From a virus, in the IMG/VR virus record IMGVR_UViG_3300047476_000955, positions 1 to 30,134 of that record: a DNA stretch of 30,134 nucleotides; one strand, written 5' to 3'. The position numbers and the translations under genes are program-made. Below the pieces are notes generated by a model. That model made no database searches. It had not been told where the DNA came from and worked only from the letters and a program-made list of their open reading frames with translations. Positions 8,050 through 14,823 of the stretch are shown one piece after another; position 1 is the first letter of the stretch, and each line of letters begins with the position of its first letter.

Positions 8050-9323
8050 AGATAACGCTTTAGGATTGCGTTCACAAAGTAACGAAAACAATCTAAAAAG
8101 TCAGCACGCTCGGCAATGTTTTTTCGGTTGCTCTTGATGATGCTCCCATTGGCATCGCACTGCACTTGCTTCGCATCGAACACGAATCCCTTGCACCGCT
8201 TGGAGTTGACACGGATGTCAAGCTTGCGAAGCGCAGCATTGCAATCGATTCTGCTGTTGTAGTGCGTTGGATTCGCCGGAATCAGAAACTGGCTATCGGT
8301 CAAGCCGAGCCGTCTCTTGATCTGCGTGTATGCACTTGAGTTATCACGCTGCTGCACAGTCCCACCTTTGCCCATCGCATCGCCTGTGATGCGTATCAGC
8401 CCCATCGGCACTCCGAGCGCAAGCACAGCATCGCAGAACGCATCCACGCTGCCCTTGTCAATCTTTATTTCATCCACCACTACCGCGCCTCTGCCAACAT
8501 GCTGGATGACCAATGCGCAAAGTGGATTGATGTTGAAGTCAACGCTTATGTGCACTGGCATGTTTCGGTTGAGCTGCACGCTATCATCGATGTGCTTCTC
8601 ATCGCTCCACTCGTACAGGAATGGGTTAGCCACATCATCCATCACATCCCAATCGCCCTCCACGAATCGGGCGTACTGCACTGGCGGGAGCTCCTTAAGG
8701 CTTTCGAGATACTCGGCTGGGATGTGAGGGTTATCGGTAATCTTGCTCGGGATGAATGTCCAACGTTCGGGCAATTTACCTTCTCGGTATGGGTTGTAGA
8801 TTATATCCTTTACCCAGTTATTCGCAGGGTTGCACGTTGCAAGGCATACAATCGGCGGCTGGCCTATTGCCTTGTTCCAACTTCCAATGCGTTCCTGTAC
8901 TTTGTAGAACGTGACATCTTGTAGCTCGTTCACCTCATCTAATCCAGCGCCGTTAACCTCGAGACCTTTGAAGCGGTTGAGGTCTTTATCATCGTCAAAG
9001 CTTTCAGCCATGAAGATAAGTTCACTGCCATTGATGAAGGTTACTACCTGCGTGTCGCGGTTCCAGTTCTCGACATATCGGTCGATGCCATCATTCAGGA
9101 TTGAACTAAACGATGGAAAGGTTGTTCGCTTCAGGTCGGGCAGGCTGCGGCGAATAATGACCCAACGGCTTCGTGGATATTGCAGCGCAAGGTAAACAAG
9201 TGTAATCAATAGCCAAGTGGTTTTGCCACCTCGTATACTCCCCCCAAATACGATTACACGGTACTGCCCAGACTCAACAGCCTCGAGTGCTATGGACTGC
9301 CTTTCAAATAGTTCGAAGTTCAT
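8046..9323 (-). CDS. terL: Terminase large subunit (packaging ATPase/nuclease)
   Basis: 425 residues. It pumps phage DNA into the prohead and cuts concatemers. The ATPase domain shows Walker A GGSIRGGKTT (about residues 27-36), the adenine-binding region with WVIIRRSLPDLKRTTFPSF, Walker B GAGLDE (about 125-130) and coupling motif ATCNP (about 162-166). The RNase H-like nuclease has acidic residues at about D262 (HISVDFN), D315 (RITGDAMGKGG) and D408/D411 (ERADFLDCFRYF). Length and motif order are normal for a siphovirus TerL. It starts with a TAATG overlap from a small membrane protein and ends with ATGA into the next gene, so it is translated as part of the packaging-tail operon. Confidence 0.95.
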   Translation of the reverse strand: MNFELFERQSIALEAVESGQYRVIVFGGSIRGGKTTWLLITLVYLALQYPRSRWVIIRRSLPDLKRTTFPSFSSILNDGIDRYVENWNRDTQVVTFINGSELIFMAESFDDDKDLNRFKGLEVNGAGLDEVNELQDVTFYKVQERIGSWNKAIGQPPIVCLATCNPANNWVKDIIYNPYREGKLPERWTFIPSKITDNPHIPAEYLESLKELPPVQYARFVEGDWDVMDDVANPFLYEWSDEKHIDDSVQLNRNMPVHISVDFNINPLCALVIQHVGRGAVVVDEIKIDKGSVDAFCDAVLALGVPMGLIRITGDAMGKGGTVQQRDNSSAYTQIKRRLGLTDSQFLIPANPTHYNSRIDCNAALRKLDIRVNSKRCKGFVFDAKQVQCDANGSIIKSNRKNIAERADFLDCFRYFVNAILKRYL

Positions 9324-9454
9324 TAATCCTCCTCATCATTCGGGTCGGGCATGCAGTCGATAACATGGCGAAGCACCAGCACCAGGCAGTACGCAAGCCC
9401 AACCATGAACAGGGTGAACAGCACTCCGATGCCAATCGATTTAAGCATTGCCAT
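9323..9454 (-). CDS. Small single-membrane-span protein between terminase genes
   Basis: 43 residues. The ATG ends at 9454; a second ATG at 9448 has a better-spaced AGAGG upstream and may be the true start, giving 41 residues. One hydrophobic segment runs from about residue 7 to 28 (IGIGVLFTLFMVGLAYCLVL), followed by a basic RH, then an acidic tail ending MPDPNDEED. It overlaps the small terminase gene by 8-14 bases and the large terminase gene as TAATG, so it is clearly part of the coupled gene string. The role is unknown; a small inner-membrane protein in this place could aid lysis, exclusion or packaging at the membrane. Confidence 0.7.
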   Translation of the reverse strand: MAMLKSIGIGVLFTLFMVGLAYCLVLVLRHVIDCMPDPNDEED

Positions 9455-9746
9455 CCTCTTTCGTCTTGATGATCACCAACGGCTCGGTAGTCTTCAGCGT
9501 GGTCTCGTTGGTCTGCTTCGGCTTGCCGTAGGCGCGGTCGAGCAGCAACTCGGCGGCGCGGGTATCGCCTTTAGCTGCGCGTGCGCGTATTGCTTTCAAT
9601 ATCGCTTCAGCCGCCGTAACGCCATCCTTCTCTTCGCCCAATACATCAGCGAGTAATACGTGAAGCTCCGGCAATTTACGAGGTCTGCCGTTCGGGTTTA
9701 GTGTTTCACCCTTCTTCATCTTTCTGCCATCATGCGGGAATGCCAT
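9441..9746 (-). CDS. Terminase small subunit-like protein
   Basis: 101 residues from the ATG ending at 9746 (MAFPHDGRKMKKGETLNPNG). Alternatives are 9719 (MKKGETL, just after the upstream stop) and 9782. The beginning, KKGETLNPNGRPRKLPEL, is the signature of DUF5681-type small phage proteins next to terminase genes. The rest, GVTAAEAILKAIRARAAKGD followed by TRAAELLLDRAYGKPKQ, is a helical region typical of that family. It most likely recognises packaging sites on phage DNA and recruits the large subunit. It lies two genes upstream of terL with only the small membrane protein between them. Confidence 0.7.
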   Translation of the reverse strand: MAFPHDGRKMKKGETLNPNGRPRKLPELHVLLADVLGEEKDGVTAAEAILKAIRARAAKGDTRAAELLLDRAYGKPKQTNETTLKTTEPLVIIKTKEDGNA

Positions 9747-10941
9747 GTGTCTGTATTTCGTCTGTTTTATATGGCTGACCATTGCGCTTAATCGTAAGCG
9801 TTGGGTCGAGTTTAATCATGCGGTCGACTATCACTTGGCAATACTTCGGGTCGAGTTCCATGCCGTAACATTTGCGTTTGAGTTGATGTGCTGCTACCAT
9901 TGTTGTGCCACTTCCTAAAAATGTGTCATGAACATCTCCATCATGGTTTGCAATAGCTTTAGCCATACATTCAATAGGTTTTTGAGTTGAATGCCCTGTT
10001 TCACTTTTAGATGGCTTTGCTATTTCCCAAATTGTAGTTTGTTTTCTATCACTTGCCCAATTTCCCTTGCTGCCTTTTTTAACTGCATACCAACAAGGCT
10101 CATGCTTCCAATGATAATCAGCCCTACTTATAGCAAAATTAGATTTAACCCATATTATTTGACTTCTTATTATAAAATCACAATCCTGTAAACTTTTTTG
10201 AACTACACCGCTAAAAATTCCAGCGTGATAAACATAAGCAACCTTAGAAGGTGTTAAAGACCAAGCTTCTGTCCAATCTGCATTATCATCATTTTTTACT
10301 TTCCCTATGGCTCTGCCAGCGATGGCAGAGCCATCTTCTCTTAGTGCATGATTTCTCCAATCAGCATCATAAACTACCCCATAGGGAGGGTCTGTAATCA
10401 TTAAATAAGGTTCTTTACCATTTAATAATTTAGCTACAGAATCGGCTTCTGTTGAACTGCCACAAAGCAAACGATGCTCACCAATCTCGAAAAGGTCACC
10501 AAGCACGATGTCGGTTTGTATTTCGTCAGGAACTTCGTAATCATCCTCAACGGCTTCAAGTGATTGCTCTGTTTCGAAGCTTGGAATATCCAAGCCCCAC
10601 GCATCCAGCTGCTCGGTATCCCATTCGTTTTGTAGCATAGCCCAATCCCATTCGCCTCCGCTTACGTTATCTTTTATTAAGAACTCGCGTTGCTGCTCTT
10701 CGGTTAAGTTATCTGCAATGATTATAGGTATTTCCTTTAATCCGGCTTCTTTGCATGCCTTTAGTCGCATATTACCACCAAGCACCACCATGTCGCTATT
10801 GACTACGATAGGGCGGATGGAAAGCATCTCAGGCAAGTCTTTGATTGACTGCACCAATTTAGCAAACTTCTCATCCTTAATCAATCGAGGATTGTTCGGG
10901 TTGAGTTTAACTTCTGATATCTTAACTGCTTTTGTTTTCAT
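9730..10941 (-). CDS. ParB-domain DNA methyltransferase (N6-adenine or N4-cytosine)
   Basis: 403 residues. Residues 1-120 form a ParB/sulfiredoxin-like domain (LNPNNPRLIKDEKFAKLVQS, then VVLGGNMRLKACKEAG). The methyltransferase domain shows the catalytic motif DPPYG at about residues 184-188 and the SAM-binding motif DTFLGSGTTMVAA at about 339-351, the beta-class order common for N6-adenine enzymes. The ParB fusion is common in phages and prophages and probably guides or anchors the enzyme on DNA. It likely modifies phage DNA to escape host restriction; no cognate endonuclease is next to it. The catalytic part (bases about 9930-10460) is visibly richer in A+T than both ends, suggesting an exchanged domain. 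Start overlaps the preceding small gene as ATGA. Confidence 0.9.
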   Translation of the reverse strand: MKTKAVKISEVKLNPNNPRLIKDEKFAKLVQSIKDLPEMLSIRPIVVNSDMVVLGGNMRLKACKEAGLKEIPIIIADNLTEEQQREFLIKDNVSGGEWDWAMLQNEWDTEQLDAWGLDIPSFETEQSLEAVEDDYEVPDEIQTDIVLGDLFEIGEHRLLCGSSTEADSVAKLLNGKEPYLMITDPPYGVVYDADWRNHALREDGSAIAGRAIGKVKNDDNADWTEAWSLTPSKVAYVYHAGIFSGVVQKSLQDCDFIIRSQIIWVKSNFAISRADYHWKHEPCWYAVKKGSKGNWASDRKQTTIWEIAKPSKSETGHSTQKPIECMAKAIANHDGDVHDTFLGSGTTMVAAHQLKRKCYGMELDPKYCQVIVDRMIKLDPTLTIKRNGQPYKTDEIQTHGIPA

Positions 10942-11078
10942 CTCCTACGTGCTTTTCGGTACTTCTCAGCCTCTGCCAGTGCTATTGCCTGCGCTTGCTG
11001 CGGTGAATATCCTTCGCCTATTAGCTTGCGGATGTTCATCGAAATGACCTCTTGGCTGTCTCCTTGGAATAGTGGCAT
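10938..11078 (-). CDS. 46-residue helical protein of unknown function
   Basis: A short frame with ATG ending at 11078, one base after the stop of the upstream gene, and a TGA that overlaps the methyltransferase ATG (ATGA). The protein starts MPLFQGDSQEVISMNIRKLI, continues with a GEGYSPQQAQAIALAEAEKY segment and ends in the basic run RKARRR. It looks like a compact helix-turn-helix-sized or UBA-like helical fold: EGYSPQQAQAIALAEAE is the kind of sequence found in small phage proteins of Bacteroidota. The seamless spacing on both sides supports it as real. Function not known. Confidence 0.65.
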   Translation of the reverse strand: MPLFQGDSQEVISMNIRKLIGEGYSPQQAQAIALAEAEKYRKARRR

Positions 11079-11079
11079 G

Positions 11080-11451
11080 CTATGCTGTGATTAGTTCGGT
11101 AAAGATACGGCCTTCGTGCTGTGCGTTAAGGCTGTGCCCATTGGTAACGATTTGATTGTATTGCCGTGGGTATATAACGAGGTTGTGCAGCTTGCCCGAT
11201 GCGAATACTTTGCACGTATAGGCATTGTTCTTATCGCGGTCTTCGGTTGGCAATATAACCCCGAACTTATACTCAGGTTCATCGGTTGGCAGAATCAGCT
11301 TGTTAACCTCTGCAAAGCCTTTCAACTCCTTTTCGGTGAATGCCACGGCTATATCGTACTCCATGCTCGGATGCGTAAGATAGCCGAAATAATGCGGCTT
11401 TCCGTTAACCTCTGAATCAATGAATACTCCGGCTCTTAATCTGCGTGTCAT
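11080..11451 (-). CDS. Hypothetical protein, 123 residues
   Basis: Begins MTRRLRAGVFIDSEVNGKPH and ends IFTELITA. The start overlaps the upstream gene as ATGA. The sequence looks like a mixed alpha/beta globular protein, with YFGYLTHPSMEYDIAVAF, then a charged helix and a C-terminal half with strands around GVILPTEDRDKN. No motif, membrane span or metal-binding pattern is seen. It is embedded in a run of small genes between the DnaB helicase and the ParB-methyltransferase, so a minor role in DNA metabolism or takeover is possible but unproven. Confidence 0.65.
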   Translation of the reverse strand: MTRRLRAGVFIDSEVNGKPHYFGYLTHPSMEYDIAVAFTEKELKGFAEVNKLILPTDEPEYKFGVILPTEDRDKNNAYTCKVFASGKLHNLVIYPRQYNQIVTNGHSLNAQHEGRIFTELITA

Positions 11452-11831
11452 AGGTTGTATGTATCAATTCGTTTCTTAACCATTTCAATGAATTTCTCCA
11501 TCATTGCCGCGTAGAAGCTGTTGAAGTCCTTATGCCCTTCGGGCGCGTGTTCAAATAGCACGTAGAGCGTTGAGCGTAACCGCTGGCTCGGTGTCTTGCT
11601 TCCAAGCTCTGCGGCATCGAGCTTCAGGTTATTGAGTATCTGTTCATCGTTATAGTTGAACTGCTCGCCTTTGAATGCCATCACACCCACACCACCCATC
11701 CACTGGTTGAAGAGTGCGCTCGTTTGCTCGGGCGTTAGCTCCTGCGTTCCGATTGTAACCTTGATGGTTTTATCGCGGCGCGTGGCTACCGATTCAATGG
11801 CGCAGGGTATTGTTAAAAGCTTAGCATCCAT
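11448..11831 (-). CDS. Hypothetical protein, 127 residues
   Basis: Starts MDAKLLTIPCAIESVATRRD and has beta-rich N-terminal sequence (KTIKVTIGTQELT) followed by helices (EQTSALFNQWMGGVG; RLRSTLYVLFEHAPEG; FYAAMMEKFIEMVKKRID). The C-terminal helices recall small phage proteins of unknown function that lie near replication genes. It overlaps the upstream RHH-like gene by 11 bases and the downstream gene as ATGA, so it is cotranslated with them. No catalytic or binding residues recognised. Confidence 0.65.
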   Translation of the reverse strand: MDAKLLTIPCAIESVATRRDKTIKVTIGTQELTPEQTSALFNQWMGGVGVMAFKGEQFNYNDEQILNNLKLDAAELGSKTPSQRLRSTLYVLFEHAPEGHKDFNSFYAAMMEKFIEMVKKRIDTYNL

Positions 11832-12033
11832 ATTCAGGAATATTGCGCTTAGGTTCGTTCTTAGGATTTGTCTTTAACCCATCCATGTAATCGTACACCA
11901 TACGGCGAATCGATGACTTATGCGACTCGGGAACACGAAAGGTAATGTTAACCGTTGGCTCGCCATATAGCGGCTTCGCTCCAGCTCCCTCGCGGTAGCC
12001 ACCTCGCCCTGTCTTTATGTTTTCACTTTCCAT
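11821..12033 (-). CDS. Small basic DNA-binding-like protein (ribbon-helix-helix type)
   Basis: 70 residues from the ATG ending at 12033 (MESENIKTGRGGYREGAGAK); an ATG at 12045 would add four residues but sits on a promoter-like box. The opening GRGGYREGAGAKPLYGEPT, followed by the strand VNITFRVPESHKSSIRRMV, is a pattern I know from many small phage and plasmid regulators, in which the basic Gly-rich arm precedes a ribbon-helix-helix-like strand and helix. It probably binds DNA as a dimer and regulates nearby genes. A TATCTTTG element lies just in front of the ATG, so the message may be almost leaderless. Confidence 0.6.
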   Translation of the reverse strand: MESENIKTGRGGYREGAGAKPLYGEPTVNITFRVPESHKSSIRRMVYDYMDGLKTNPKNEPKRNIPEYGC

Positions 12034-12042
12034 TGATGTTTG

Positions 12043-12050
12043 CAAAGATA
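12043..12050 (-). promoter_or_regulatory. Possible promoter element (TATCTTTG)
   Basis: The -7 box TATCTTTGC matches the Bacteroidota TAnnTTTG pattern and lies about 10 bases before the RHH-like gene. No TTG or TTTG is visible at the right distance upstream, so this is only a weak candidate. Confidence 0.35.
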
Positions 12051-12055
12051 AGTAT

Positions 12056-12292
12056 TTATTTGATTGTGTGATGCATTTCGATGCCGTTTTTTTTCAGAAG
12101 CATAAGCCACTCATAACAGCGTTTAAGGTACACCTTGCGCACGAATGAGCCATCAGGCGCGTGTTTCAAGTAGGCTGCATAACTTCGATGCGTTCGAGTG
12201 GTGCTGTGGTATGTTACGCATCCATCGGTTATCATTGCCTCACTCGGTTCGTAGTTATTCATGCGCTCGATTAGTTGCTCTTCGATTGTCAT
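12056..12292 (-). CDS. Hypothetical protein, 78 residues
   Basis: Coupled to the DnaB-like helicase gene by a TAATG overlap. Begins MTIEEQLIERMNNYEPSEAM; the second half is basic and aromatic (YAAYLKHAPDGSFVRKVYLK, then RCYEWLMLLKK). Two Cys and three His residues occur but not in a clear zinc pattern. No family recognised. Tight coupling to the helicase suggests a replication accessory role, but nothing in the sequence proves it. Confidence 0.6.
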   Translation of the reverse strand: MTIEEQLIERMNNYEPSEAMITDGCVTYHSTTRTHRSYAAYLKHAPDGSFVRKVYLKRCYEWLMLLKKNGIEMHHTIK

Positions 12293-13701
12293 TAGAACGG
12301 ATTAAAATCAAAAGTTTCATTCGGCTGCATTGCCTTTGGGCTACCGTTTAAGATTGGCTCGGCTTCAGGCATAGGCAAATAAGAGCTGCCACCACTCGAG
12401 CCGCTATCGTGAAAGCTCGTTATGGTGCTATTATGCTTAAAGAGTACCTCACCAGTTGAGCCTTGCCGGTGCTTCTCAAATAAATAAAACACATCGGAGC
12501 TATAAGGGTTACCAGCTTCATCGTTCAATCCGTAGTATTCAGGGCGGTAAACAAACATAACCGTATCGGCATCCTGTTCGATGCTTCCCGATTCGCGAAG
12601 GTCTGAGAGTATCGGTCGCTTATCGGCGCGTTGCTCGACCTGCCTGCTTAACTGGGCAAGTGCAATAATTGGTATATTAAGTTCCTTTTGCGCGGCTTTC
12701 AACGTGCGGCTTATCTCGGCAACCTCAGCCTCGCGATTACCGCCTCTGAAGCCCTCGATTGTCATCAACTGAAGATAGTCAATAATTGCCCATTTGCAAT
12801 TGTTCTTACGCGCTTCTCGGCGCATTATGCGTATTGCCTCATGCACACCGCATCGCGGCTTATCGTAAATCGTGATGGGTAGCTTCTCAACTAACCCGAT
12901 TGTGGTTTCAAATGCGTGTAGCTCGGGCTGCGATAGGTTGCCATCGCGTAGGCGTGCGCTGTTTATTGAATCGTTTGCATGTTGAAGTATGAGCCGCTGG
13001 CAGAGCTGGCTTTGATTCATCTCGAGGTTGAAGTATATGCCCGGCTCATTGAACTGGCAGGCGTGGTATAATGCGAGGGCGGTCTTACCCATCGATGGGC
13101 GGCCTGCAATGATTATAAGCTCGGGATGAAATCCGCCAGTGAATCGGTTAAGTGCTGCGATGCCGGTATTGAGCCCGCTTGTTTTACCGCTTTGATGTAA
13201 CGCAGCACGGCGGTAGTATGCTTGCCTCTCTTCGTGAGTTAACTGTGGTGTGGTTATGATGTTATCAGTAGGGCTGCCATTCTCGATCAGGGTGTTAAGC
13301 CGTTTAATGATGTTAACGGCTGTTTCGCTTCCGCTCGATTCTTTGCCGAGCCCAAGTGCCTGCTCGGTTAGTATGGTGTTTATATTGCGTTTGATGTGTT
13401 CATCTTTGAGGATTGCGATGTATTGGTTAATCGGTTCGGAGTAGCTTAACTCATTGCCCCACTGAGTAACCGATGCAATCTGTTGCGGTGTTAGTGCTTT
13501 GTCCTTTGTCGCGTATTGCCCGAAAGTAACGAATGTAGGCTGCTTGCCGTCCTTCATAATCGCATTAATGAGCTTAAATGTTTTAAGCGCGGTATCGTCT
13601 GCGAAGTAATCTTCGATAAGCTGCGGCGCGATTTCTCGGTAGTTATCATCGCCATTAAGGCAAAGAAACATTAGGGCTTGTTCTATCTTTGGTATGTTCA
13701 T
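12292..13701 (-). CDS. dnaB: Replicative DNA helicase, DnaB family
   Basis: 469 residues. Hexameric 5'-3' helicase that unwinds DNA at the phage replication fork. The N-terminal domain (residues 1-120) is the usual helical DnaB-N fold (FLCLNGDDNYREIAPQLIED). The RecA-like motor shows Walker A GRPSMGKT (residues 200-207), Walker B in WAIIDYLQLM (about 304-313), and the DnaB-specific AQLSRQVEQRADKRPILSDL followed by RESGSIEQDADTV (about 347-379), including the conserved DLRESG..EQDAD. Length is normal for the family. It lies behind a replication-organiser-like gene and is coupled by TAATG to the following small gene. A TAAATTTG box just upstream could start a near-leaderless message. Confidence 0.95.
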   Translation of the reverse strand: MNIPKIEQALMFLCLNGDDNYREIAPQLIEDYFADDTALKTFKLINAIMKDGKQPTFVTFGQYATKDKALTPQQIASVTQWGNELSYSEPINQYIAILKDEHIKRNINTILTEQALGLGKESSGSETAVNIIKRLNTLIENGSPTDNIITTPQLTHEERQAYYRRAALHQSGKTSGLNTGIAALNRFTGGFHPELIIIAGRPSMGKTALALYHACQFNEPGIYFNLEMNQSQLCQRLILQHANDSINSARLRDGNLSQPELHAFETTIGLVEKLPITIYDKPRCGVHEAIRIMRREARKNNCKWAIIDYLQLMTIEGFRGGNREAEVAEISRTLKAAQKELNIPIIALAQLSRQVEQRADKRPILSDLRESGSIEQDADTVMFVYRPEYYGLNDEAGNPYSSDVFYLFEKHRQGSTGEVLFKHNSTITSFHDSGSSGGSSYLPMPEAEPILNGSPKAMQPNETFDFNPF

Positions 13702-13705
13702 AATT

Positions 13706-13713
13706 CAAATTTA
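13706..13713 (-). promoter_or_regulatory. Possible promoter element before dnaB (TAAATTTG)
   Basis: TAAATTTG fits TAnnTTTG and sits about five bases before the helicase ATG, inside an AT-rich 34-base gap. No -33 TTG is visible, so it may be chance in AT-rich DNA. Confidence 0.3.
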
Positions 13714-13735
13714 GTGAATGAATGCTTTATTTTTT

Positions 13736-14401
13736 TTATTCCATTTTAACGCCCATCGAGGCGCGTGTCTTTGTTGGTGGTGGTTGTTTAGTGTTGTTGC
13801 GTTTAATTTCAAATAAACCGCTCCATCCGTTGGCGATTGCTTCCTCGAGCCCTTCAATTACTTCCTCTTTGGTTTTATAAATTTTACGCATTTTTTTAAT
13901 TAGCAATTCAATCGAGTTATCAGTTGGGTATTTCTTACGTGCAATACGTTCGGATAAAAATTGGATAAATAAGCTATTTATTTTTTCATCAGCAAAATGC
14001 TCCTTTTTTATTTCATCAATATTCTTATAAATTTTATTTGCATTTATACTATCACTATCACTTACACTATCACTTACACTATCACTATCAGGTTTTTTGG
14101 GTTTTGAAATAACCCGCTGGGTTTTTTGGGTTTCATTTTTACCTAATTGGTTTTTAGTTGGTCTGCCTCCTTTAGCCCCGTTTTCACGCGACCTTTCAGC
14201 TCGTTTCTCATACTTTACTCCATCTCTATCCAAGCTCGATTTAATGAATCCAAAGGCAATAAATAAAGGGTTGTTTATTTCGGGTGTCTTTCCGCTGGTT
14301 TGATATTCAAATATCATTCGCATTAATTTACCGAGCTGTTCATCGCTTAGGTGCTGAAGAGTGTCGTAGGTGTCGCTGTATAGTATAAATGATTTTCTCA
14401 T
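13736..14401 (-). CDS. Phage replication organiser-like protein (DUF6291-like)
   Basis: 221 residues. The N-terminal domain (residues 1-75) has the pattern FILYSDTYDTLQHLSDEQLG, then KLMRMIFEYQTSGKTPEINN, and FIKSSLDRDGVKYEKRAERS followed by RENGAKGGRPTKN. This is typical of DUF6291-type proteins, which occur with helicase genes in phages. A Ser/Asp/Val repeat linker (about residues 104-117, coded by a TATCAC-type tandem repeat) joins it to a helical C-terminal domain. It probably helps load the DnaB helicase encoded immediately downstream; that role is an inference from context. The ATG directly touches the U-tract of an upstream terminator-like RNA, implying control by attenuation. Confidence 0.72.
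   Translation of the reverse strand: MRKSFILYSDTYDTLQHLSDEQLGKLMRMIFEYQTSGKTPEINNPLFIAFGFIKSSLDRDGVKYEKRAERSRENGAKGGRPTKNQLGKNETQKTQRVISKPKKPDSDSVSDSVSDSDSINANKIYKNIDEIKKEHFADEKINSLFIQFLSERIARKKYPTDNSIELLIKKMRKIYKTKEEVIEGLEEAIANGWSGLFEIKRNNTKQPPPTKTRASMGVKME
14048..14090 (-). repeat. Short tandem repeat encoding a Ser-Asp linker
   Basis: On the plus strand the units actatc, actatc, acttac recur about seven times; on the coding strand they give DSDSVSDSVSDSDS. The repeats are in multiples of three and keep the frame. The region is a flexible acidic linker in the replication-organiser-like protein and could vary in length between relatives. Confidence 0.7.
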
Positions 14402-14476
14402 AAAAAAAAACGCCCTTTGATGGCTGCGGTCGAAGCGGCTCGGTTGTTACACCTTGCCTCGCAGCCCCCAAAGGGC
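14402..14476 (-). terminator. Rho-independent terminator with nine-U tract abutting a start codon
   Basis: An 8 bp outer stem plus a 7 bp inner stem separated by a short bulge, followed by G and nine U; the next base begins the ATG of the downstream gene. As a terminator it would stop transcription from the 14522 promoter and from upstream genes before replication functions unless it is opened. Confidence 0.7.
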
Positions 14477-14520
14477 TTCAAGATTTTTGAAACATCATTC
14501 AGGCTTCGACCTCTGAACGC
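14402..14520 (-). ncRNA. Structured leader or small RNA ending in a terminator, upstream of the replication gene
   Basis: Between a TATATTTG box and the ATG of the replication gene lies about 117 bases with dense pairing. Hairpin 1: CGTTCAG / CTGAATG (bases 14519-14513 with 14502-14496) with a ten-base loop. Hairpin 2: GCCCTTTG / CAAAGGGC (14476-14469 with 14419-14412) continued by GGCTGCG / CGCAGCC (14466-14460 with 14428-14422), followed at once by nine U. The loop of hairpin 1 (GTCGAAGC) is perfectly complementary to GCTTCGAC in the large loop of hairpin 2 (8 bases), so a kissing loop or a rearrangement is possible. It could be a stable phage small RNA or an attenuator. I do not recognise a known RNA family. 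Confidence 0.65.
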
Positions 14521-14521
14521 T

Positions 14522-14529
14522 CAAATATA
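14522..14529 (-). promoter_or_regulatory. Promoter element (TATATTTG) for the structured RNA
   Basis: TATATTTG matches the Bacteroidota -7 box exactly, and the predicted start a few bases later falls right at hairpin 1 of the RNA. No clear -33 TTG is seen at 17-21 bases, which weakens it. Confidence 0.5.
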
Positions 14530-14535
14530 CAAATT

Positions 14536-14811
14536 TTATCTGACTTCCTTGCACGATACCCGCGTATCGGTAGTGTATTTTTTATTGTTAATGATTACCG
14601 TTGTGCTGGTTGTCATCTGCTCAACGTATTGTTTATTCTCGCGCCGTGTCATGCCGCATTGCTCTATGATAACAGGCGGCTGCGGCTGCATCTGCCCATA
14701 TTGATTGGTGCTGCTCTGCATTATTCGACATTCGAAACATCGCTCGCAGCTGGTGAATAACATCGCAGCGGCGAATATTAGGCACGTAGTGCTTGTGTAA
14801 ATTGTTTTCAT
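14536..14811 (-). CDS. Small lipoprotein
   Basis: 91 residues. The N-terminus is a clear type II signal peptide: MKTIYTSTTCLIFAAAMLFT followed by S and the lipobox Cys (LFTSC, Cys at about residue 22). The mature part starts CERCFEC, is rich in Gln/Thr/Asn and has two more Cys near the end (EQCGM, VSCKEVR), so disulphides are possible. It would be anchored in a membrane after export. Phage lipoproteins of this size often block superinfection by masking a receptor, or act as outer spanins; here it is away from the lysis genes and upstream of the replication gene, which fits exclusion better. Function not proven. Confidence 0.7.
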   Translation of the reverse strand: MKTIYTSTTCLIFAAAMLFTSCERCFECRIMQSSTNQYGQMQPQPPVIIEQCGMTRRENKQYVEQMTTSTTVIINNKKYTTDTRVSCKEVR

Positions 14812-14823
14812 GTGTTTAGTTGT

